Shown: positions 31,741-36,512 of the stretch, in pieces | Layout of the letters: the number at the start of each line of letters is the position of its first letter | How positions within the stretch are numbered: position 1 is the stretch's first letter | NCBI GenBank assembly: GCA_024278275.1 | Contig: JAJRTN010000134.1 | Coordinates: forward strand, 1 to 36,512 | Source of the DNA: Candidatus Hydrogenedentota bacterium | GTDB taxonomy: Bacteria; Hydrogenedentota; Hydrogenedentia; Hydrogenedentales; JAJRTN01 | DNA length: 36,512 bases | Direction of reading: 5' to 3' | The notes under the pieces: model-generated | What the model was told of the DNA's origin: nothing | Databases searched by the model: none | Seen by the model: only the letters and a program-made list of their open reading frames with translations | Program-made: the position numbers and the translations under genes

Positions 31741-31806
31741 CCGCATGAGGAACGGTTGGGTTTCCTGCGTCATACCGGTTCATCTTCAATAAAGGGGACT
31801 TAAACG

Positions 31807-32928
31807 GTGAAAGTGCTTGTAACAGGCGGTGCGGGTTTCATCGGTTCCCATACCGTCGACGCCCTGCTGGCCACGGGCCATTCGGTCCGGGTGGTAGACA
31901 GCCTGGAAGAGCCCATCCACCCGGGAAACCGGATTCCGGCCTACCTCGACCGCCAAGCCGAATTCATCCGGGGCGACGTCCGAGACGCGGACCTCATGGC
32001 CAATGCGTTGAAGGGCTGTGATGCGGTCTATCATCTCGCCGCGTTCCAGGATTACCTTCCCACCTTCAGCCGGTTTTTCGATGTGAACGTGACGAGTACC
32101 GCGCTGATCTACGAGATAATTCTCCGGGATAAGCTCCCCGTGCGGAAGGTCATCGTGGCCAGCAGTCAGGCGGCGCTGGGTGAAGGACTCTACCACGATG
32201 CGGACGGAAAACCGGTGTTGCCCGACATCCGCGGCGACGAGCAACTGCGGCAAGGGATTTGGGAGTGCCAGCCCCCCGAGGGAACACGCGGTCCGCTCCA
32301 ATGGCAGCGGACGGATGAAACCGTGGCCAATCCGCAAAACCAGTACGGGATCAGTAAGATCGCGGAAGAATCCATAGCACTTCACCTTGGGAAACGCTAT
32401 GAAATACCGACGGTGGCCATGCGCTACTCGATTGTTCAAGGCCCCCGCCAGAGCTTCTACAACGCCTACAGTGGGGCGTGCCGAATCTTTTGTCTTTGCT
32501 TTCACACCGGCAGCACCCCCGTTATCTACGAAGACGGCCGGCAGATCCGGGACTTCGTGAATATTGCGGACGTGGTGGATGCCAATCTCCTTGTGCTGGA
32601 GGACAGCCGGGCGGACTATGAGATGTTCAATGTGGGCGGGGGCGATCCGATCACTGTCGCGCGCTTTTCTTCCGTGGTGGCGGAAATCTTCGGGGTCACG
32701 GATTTTGCACCCGTGGCCTCCGGCAAGTACCGTTTTGGTGATACCCGGCACATTTGCTCGGATATTTCAAAGCTTCAGGCCCTGGGGTGGAAACCCCGGC
32801 GAGGGGTCCACGAGAGTGTCAATGCCTATCGCGAGTGGCTTGACACCGCCGATTGCGCGGCCGAAATTCTCGAATACAGCAGTCGCCGGATGGCGGCCCT
32901 GGGTGTTGTCCGCGAGGTGCGGCCGTGA
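31807..32928 (+). CDS. NAD-dependent epimerase/dehydratase (extended SDR)
   Basis: 373 residues. The Rossmann motif TGGAGFIGS lies at residues 6-14, the active-site serine region VASSQAALG is near 117-125, and the catalytic pair is Tyr180 and Lys184 in YGISK. An insertion before the tyrosine (about 125-175, with WECQPPEGTRG) is larger than in GalE and was not matched to a known family. FVNIADVVDANLL and a final helix complete the fold. It probably modifies a nucleotide sugar, perhaps the GDP-heptose made by its neighbours or a UDP-sugar. Start GTG at 31807 with GGGG upstream. The stop overlaps the next start in GTGA, so translation is coupled to the nucleotidyltransferase. Confidence 0.85.
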   Translation: MKVLVTGGAGFIGSHTVDALLATGHSVRVVDSLEEPIHPGNRIPAYLDRQAEFIRGDVRDADLMANALKGCDAVYHLAAFQDYLPTFSRFFDVNVTSTALIYEIILRDKLPVRKVIVASSQAALGEGLYHDADGKPVLPDIRGDEQLRQGIWECQPPEGTRGPLQWQRTDETVANPQNQYGISKIAEESIALHLGKRYEIPTVAMRYSIVQGPRQSFYNAYSGACRIFCLCFHTGSTPVIYEDGRQIRDFVNIADVVDANLLVLEDSRADYEMFNVGGGDPITVARFSSVVAEIFGVTDFAPVASGKYRFGDTRHICSDISKLQALGWKPRRGVHESVNAYREWLDTADCAAEILEYSSRRMAALGVVREVRP

Positions 32929-33671
32929 GTTCGGCGGGGCCTTGCCAGGTAAAAGCCCTGCTGCTGGCCGGAGGCTTGGGTACACGCCTGCGTCCGCTGA
33001 CGGAGACCACGCCCAAGTGTCTCATCGACATTGGCGGAAAGGCGCTGCTCACCTACTGGATCGAGGCACTCCGGAAAGCGGGGGTCGTCGAGGCGGTCAT
33101 CAACAACCACCATCTTCCTGATCAGGTACGTACCTATATTGAACAGGTGAACGAAGAAAGCGCGTTGCGGTTACGTGAAAGCTATGAACCCCTATTGCTG
33201 GGATCGGCGGGCACCATCCACGCCAACCGGGATCTCGCCGATGGCGCGGACTGCGTACTGGTCATTTATGCAGACAATATCTCTGACATGAACCTTGCTT
33301 CACTGGTGACCTACCACCAGTCTCACGGCTTTCCCGTGACCATGGTGCTCTTTCATGCGCCCGACCCACGCCAGGCGGGTATCGCAACCCTTGATGCCAG
33401 CGGGACGGTCGTCGAGTTCGTCGAAAAACCGGAGGTGCCCACGAGTGATCTGGCCAACGCCGGGGTCTACGTGCTGAGCGCCGAAGCCTACCGGGAAGTG
33501 GCGGACATGGATGCTTTCGATATGGGCTTTGATGTACTTCCCCGTTTCGTGGGCCGCATGAAGGGTTGGCCCTGGGAGGGGTACCACCTTGACATTGGAA
33601 CGCACGAGGCGTTGAAGAAAGCCCGGGAGGATGTGGGCCGGGTGTTTACCCCGGAGGCCCGCCTTGGCTAA
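32925..33671 (+). CDS. hddC: Sugar-phosphate nucleotidyltransferase, HddC-like
   Basis: 248 residues from a GTG at 32925 overlapping the epimerase stop; the frame extends upstream only as a shadow of that gene. KALLLAGGLGTRLRPLTETTPK near residues 9-30 is the nucleotide-binding signature of the RmlA/HddC/ManC group. VLVIYADNISDMN carries the metal-binding Asp, VEFVEKP the sugar-phosphate Lys, and YHLDIGTHEAL the C-terminal motif. It lacks the C-terminal hexapeptide or PMI domains. With hddA and gmhB beside it the expected reaction is heptose 1-phosphate plus GTP to GDP-heptose, but the sequence alone would also allow glucose or mannose 1-phosphate. It overlaps gmhB by 8 bases. Confidence 0.8.
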   Translation: MSSAGPCQVKALLLAGGLGTRLRPLTETTPKCLIDIGGKALLTYWIEALRKAGVVEAVINNHHLPDQVRTYIEQVNEESALRLRESYEPLLLGSAGTIHANRDLADGADCVLVIYADNISDMNLASLVTYHQSHGFPVTMVLFHAPDPRQAGIATLDASGTVVEFVEKPEVPTSDLANAGVYVLSAEAYREVADMDAFDMGFDVLPRFVGRMKGWPWEGYHLDIGTHEALKKAREDVGRVFTPEARLG

Positions 33672-34227
33672 AGCCGTATTCATCGACCGGGACGGCACGC
33701 TCATCAAACTTGTGCATCACCTCACCCGTCCGGAGGAAGTGGCCCTCTTGCCCATGGCGGCCGAGGCCTTGAAGTTGCTTCACGGAGCCGGTTACCTTTG
33801 CGTGCTCATCACCAACCAGTCCGTCATAGGCCGGGGTAAACTCACCGAGGCGGGGTTGGAGCGGGTTCACGCCGAACTGTACAGGCAATTGACGAATGCC
33901 AACGCCACGTTGGACGGGGTATACTACTGCCCGGTCGCGCCCACGGTCCAGGATCCGTCCGTCATTGAACACCCCGACCGGAAGCCGGGCCCGGGAATGC
34001 TGCTGCGGGCGGCGGAGGACTTGGGGCTTGATTTGCCCGCATCGTGGATGGTGGGGGACAGTTTGAGCGACCTGTATGCGGGCCGAAACGCGGGCTGCCA
34101 TGCATCTATCCTGGTCAGGACGGGATATGGTGACCGGGTGGACAAGGAACAGGCGCCCGCCGATTTTATTGTGGATGATATCCTTGCCGCCGCGCGCCTC
34201 ATCGTTGGCGCGGCCGAGGCACTTTGA
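33664..34227 (+). CDS. gmhB: HAD phosphatase, D-glycero-D-manno-heptose 1,7-bisphosphate 7-phosphatase (GmhB type)
   Basis: 187 residues from a TTG at 33664. This start is chosen because GGAGG (33653-33657) lies 6 bases upstream and the catalytic motif follows at once: FIDRDGTLIK with Asp8 and Asp10. ITNQSVIGRG (motif II) and RKPGPGMLLRAAEDLGL (motif III) follow, then WMVGDSLSDLYAGRNAGC (motif IV). It removes the 7-phosphate of heptose 1,7-bisphosphate. The zinc loop typical of E. coli GmhB (C-P-H then C-x-C-R-K-P) is degenerate here: YYCPVAP keeps one Cys, and HPDRKP replaces the second pair, so zinc is probably not bound. It overlaps hddC by 8 bases. Confidence 0.85.
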   Translation: MAKAVFIDRDGTLIKLVHHLTRPEEVALLPMAAEALKLLHGAGYLCVLITNQSVIGRGKLTEAGLERVHAELYRQLTNANATLDGVYYCPVAPTVQDPSVIEHPDRKPGPGMLLRAAEDLGLDLPASWMVGDSLSDLYAGRNAGCHASILVRTGYGDRVDKEQAPADFIVDDILAAARLIVGAAEAL

Positions 34228-34256
34228 ACCCACGGGCTATTCAGGAGAAAAGCATC

Positions 34257-35240
34257 ATGAGAGTATTTGTTACCGGCGGCGCGGGCTATGTGGGCAGCGC
34301 GTGTCTCAGGCATCTTCTCGCCGAAGGACACGAGGCCATGGCCTACGACAATCTCATCCAGGGCCACGCGGCCGCGATCCCCGGCGACCGGCTCATCCAA
34401 GGGGATATCCTCAACCGGGAAGCCTTGGCCGAGGCCATCAACGGTTTTGCACCCGACGCCGTAATGCACTTTGCCGCCGCCACATGTGTAGGCGAGTCCG
34501 TGGAAGATCCCGATTTTCACTACCACAACAACATCGAAGGTACGCGCACGCTCCTGAATGCCATGCGCGAGACCGGCGTAAAGCGACTTCTCTTCTCCAG
34601 CACCTGCGCGACCTATGGCATGTCCCTCAAGTGCCCCATGAACGAGGATTCCCCCCAGGAACCCTTCAGCCCTTACGCCCGAACCAAGCTCACCGTGGAA
34701 TGGATGATTCGTGATTTCGCCGAGGCCTACGGACTGGGCTTCACCCTCCTCCGGTACTTCAACGCGGCCGGCGCCTCGCCCGACGGTGCGCACGGGGAAG
34801 CCCATGATCCCGAGAGCCATCTCATCCCCATCGTGCTTCAGGTGCCTAACGGACAGCGGGAATCGGTAACGGTTTTCGGGCGGGACTACCCCACCCCCGA
34901 CGGTACGTGCATCCGCGACTACATCCATGTCGATGATTTGGCATCCGCCCATCTTCTGGCCATCCAGGCGACAACGGCGGACACCAGGGAGGTCTTCAAC
35001 ATCGGCACGGGGACAGGTGCCTCGGTGATGGATGTGATTAGCGCCTGTGAAAAAGCCACGGGCAAGACCATCCCCCAGGTACTCGGCGTGAGACGGCCCG
35101 GCGACCCGCCCGCCCTCGTGGCGGATCCCGCCAAACTCAAGGGAGTCTTGGGCTGGGAACCACAGTATCCCACGATTGAATCCGTGGTGGAAACCGCCTG
35201 GGAATGGCACCGAAAGCATCCGCGCGGGTATCGGGAATAG
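34257..35240 (+). CDS. galE: UDP-glucose 4-epimerase
   Basis: 327 residues from the ATG at 34257, with AGGAG 9 bases upstream; an in-frame TTG 11 codons earlier (34224) overlaps gmhB and is less likely. The NAD-binding motif GGAGYVGS lies at residues 7-14, FSSTCATYG holds the active-site Ser/Thr (116), and the catalytic pair is Tyr140 and Lys144 in YARTK. RYFNAAGASPDG, HLIPIVLQ and DYPTPDGTCIRDYIHVDDLASAH are the classic GalE signatures. It interconverts UDP-glucose and UDP-galactose, or the N-acetyl forms, for polysaccharide synthesis. Last gene of the plus-strand set, converging with the GT2 gene after only 28 bases; no clear terminator lies between. Confidence 0.93.
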   Translation: MRVFVTGGAGYVGSACLRHLLAEGHEAMAYDNLIQGHAAAIPGDRLIQGDILNREALAEAINGFAPDAVMHFAAATCVGESVEDPDFHYHNNIEGTRTLLNAMRETGVKRLLFSSTCATYGMSLKCPMNEDSPQEPFSPYARTKLTVEWMIRDFAEAYGLGFTLLRYFNAAGASPDGAHGEAHDPESHLIPIVLQVPNGQRESVTVFGRDYPTPDGTCIRDYIHVDDLASAHLLAIQATTADTREVFNIGTGTGASVMDVISACEKATGKTIPQVLGVRRPGDPPALVADPAKLKGVLGWEPQYPTIESVVETAWEWHRKHPRGYRE

Positions 35241-35268
35241 CGGATGCACCGCGTCCTGAGAGTACGGA

Positions 35269-36315
35269 CTAATCTTCCTTGTACTCGATGATGAAACTCT
35301 TCTTCCCCAGGAGTCGATCCCGGTGAAACTTGCACTGTCCCAACATGTGGGGGAACTTGGCCGTCGTTACAAATAGCGCATAGATCCAGCTGTCTTCCCG
35401 GGACCGGTTTTTCTTCCGCATGCCCCGGTATAACCTGAAGGCGAGCAGCGGATAGATCCCGAGGGCGAGAAGGGACAGCCCAAAGGTGAAGGGCGCGGAA
35501 ACGATGATCAGGGCGGGAAGCACCAGGCCGTAGGCCCAACTGCTTCGCGTCTTCCGGTGTTCGGGGTTGCCTGGATCCCCCCGATGCTTCCAGGCGCATT
35601 CGGCGTAGCCGTGTCCGGCGCGGAAGGTGCGGCGCCACCACTGGCCGAAGTGCATCATGGCCGCGTCGTGCGTGGTGATTTGCTCATCTGTTCGGTAGAT
35701 CTTCCAACCCGCCCGCCGAAGGCGGAAGCAAAACTCCGGGTCTTCCCCGGCCATGAGTTCGGCGTCAAAACCACCCACGTCCCGGACCGCCTTGACGCGC
35801 ACCAGCATGTCTCCGCCCGTTGCTTCAATCTCTCCGGGCGTAAAGTTGTTCCATTCGATATCCGCCAAACGGTTGTAGATTGAGTTTTCGGGAAATCGCT
35901 CCCGGCGGCGGCCACCAATGGCGCCGGTGCCGGGCATTTCTTCCATCAAGCGCAAAGCATGGCCGATCCATCCTTTATGCACCTCGCAATCCCCGTCCAG
36001 GAAGAGGACAAAGTCCGTGTCCGGGTGCTCTTCCATCAGGCGTTCGAAGCCTTCATTACGTGCCCGGGAAACACGGAAAGGGGTTGACGGGTCGAGTTCC
36101 ACCACGGACACGCCAAGCGACCGGGCATATTCCACGCTCCCGTCGCTTGATCCGGAATCCACGTAGACTACCCGGTCCAGGTATTCGGAAAGTGATTGCA
36201 GACAGGTCCGGAAGCGTTCGCCTTCGTTCCTGGCCACGGTGACGATGCCCACCCGGGGATCGGGCGTATTCTGAGTGGTATTGCTGCCTGTGTTTGCTGT
36301 GTGTGTTTTACACAC
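35269..36315 (-). CDS. Glycosyltransferase family 2, membrane-associated
   Basis: 348 residues. RVGIVTVARNEGERFRTCLQSL is the GT2 opening, VVYVDSGSSDGSVEYAR the second strand, and FVLFLDGDCEVH contains the D-x-D that holds the divalent metal. Next come ATGGDMLVRVKAVRDVGGFD and MAGEDPEFCFRLRRAGWKI, whose E-D pair supplies the base. WWRRTFRAGHGYAE (Q-x-x-R-W-like) follows, then one or two membrane helices at about 268-298. It transfers a sugar at the cytoplasmic face, inverting configuration. GTG start at 36315 with GGGAG 11 bases upstream. Acceptor and donor cannot be read. It is convergent with galE, so it belongs to a different transcript, probably with the partial gene upstream. Confidence 0.9.
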   Translation of the reverse strand: MCKTHTANTGSNTTQNTPDPRVGIVTVARNEGERFRTCLQSLSEYLDRVVYVDSGSSDGSVEYARSLGVSVVELDPSTPFRVSRARNEGFERLMEEHPDTDFVLFLDGDCEVHKGWIGHALRLMEEMPGTGAIGGRRRERFPENSIYNRLADIEWNNFTPGEIEATGGDMLVRVKAVRDVGGFDAELMAGEDPEFCFRLRRAGWKIYRTDEQITTHDAAMMHFGQWWRRTFRAGHGYAECAWKHRGDPGNPEHRKTRSSWAYGLVLPALIIVSAPFTFGLSLLALGIYPLLAFRLYRGMRKKNRSREDSWIYALFVTTAKFPHMLGQCKFHRDRLLGKKSFIIEYKED

Positions 36316-36431
36316 GGTATGGTGCGCTCCCTGGGTCTGTTATCCAGGCACAACAGGCTTCGTCGTCAACGTGCCAGGGTCGATGAAACACGCCGTTTCT
36401 CATCCGATTGCCCGGGTCCCGGAGGCTTGTT

Positions 36432-36512
36432 TTACAGGGACGGATCTATTCGCCACTGGGGGTTTTCCCGTTCACGCAAAACCGTATCGAAGTTCGCGCA
36501 CGTGAGTTCGGA
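36432..36512 (-). CDS. C-terminal end of an unidentified gene, cut by the window edge
   Basis: The minus strand from the edge reads SELTCANFDTVLRERENPQW then RIDPSL and stops at TAA (36434-36432). The 26 residues have protein-like composition and GC-rich third positions. The family is not recognised. The GT2 gene begins 116 bases further on the same strand. Confidence 0.35.
   Translation of the reverse strand, partial: SELTCANFDTVLRERENPQWRIDPSL

Overview
The window is GC-rich and gene-dense, and comes from a Gram-negative-type bacterium. A PEP-CTERM protein, a GH116 glucosidase, a cytosolic sulfatase, a uroporphyrinogen-decarboxylase-like methyltransferase, a YfhO-like membrane protein and intergenic spacers full of short perfect hairpins appear together. 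This mix is typical of uncultivated lineages such as Hydrogenedentota, with Planctomycetota or Verrucomicrobiota less likely. That placement is inference from gene content; the window holds no rRNA or other taxonomic marker.

Layout. (1) 1-2262, plus strand: an M4 (thermolysin-type) protease without a visible signal peptide, followed in the same frame after one TAA by a small beta-repeat domain, then a 52-codon ORF with a strong Shine-Dalgarno. (2) 2263-4067: a methyltransferase between two spacers packed with hairpins and dispersed repeats. (3) 4068-7024, minus: a sulfatase and a URO-D-family methyltransferase, preceded by a frameshifted C-terminal remnant of a [2Fe-2S] ferredoxin that stops at the edge of a 211-bp element with perfect 31-bp inverted ends. 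(4) 7039-19712, minus: a surface-polysaccharide cluster (acyltransferase, four glycosyltransferases including a GT9 heptosyltransferase type, AsnB-type amidotransferase) whose genes mostly overlap by a few bases. It is flanked by a GH116 glucosidase downstream and a large secreted DUF6259-like hydrolase upstream. (5) 19856-23884, minus: a PEP-CTERM beta-propeller protein with its own terminator and a textbook sigma-54 promoter, a GH28-like beta-helix protein, and a lipoprotein with a clan GH-A look. (6) 24165-26420, plus: a YfhO-like membrane protein split by one in-frame TAA. (7) 26659-28836, minus: a PAS/histidine kinase/receiver hybrid with a recognisable sigma-70 promoter. (8) 29470-35240, plus: a glycosyltransferase plus hddA, an epimerase, hddC-like, gmhB and galE, which looks like a GDP-heptose cassette. 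(9) 35269-36512, minus: a GT2 enzyme and the last codons of an unidentified gene.

How it fits together. Two divergent sets of genes make and assemble a heptose-containing extracellular polysaccharide. A PEP-CTERM protein under apparent sigma-54 control fits the exosortase/EPS systems known from other bacteria, although no exosortase or sigma-54 activator lies in the window. Interspersed hydrolases (GH116, GH28-like, DUF6259-like, GH-A-like, sulfatase) suggest turnover of complex glycans. Decay is visible: a ferredoxin remnant and two genes each interrupted by a single in-frame TAA.

No tRNA, rRNA, CRISPR array or transposase gene was seen.
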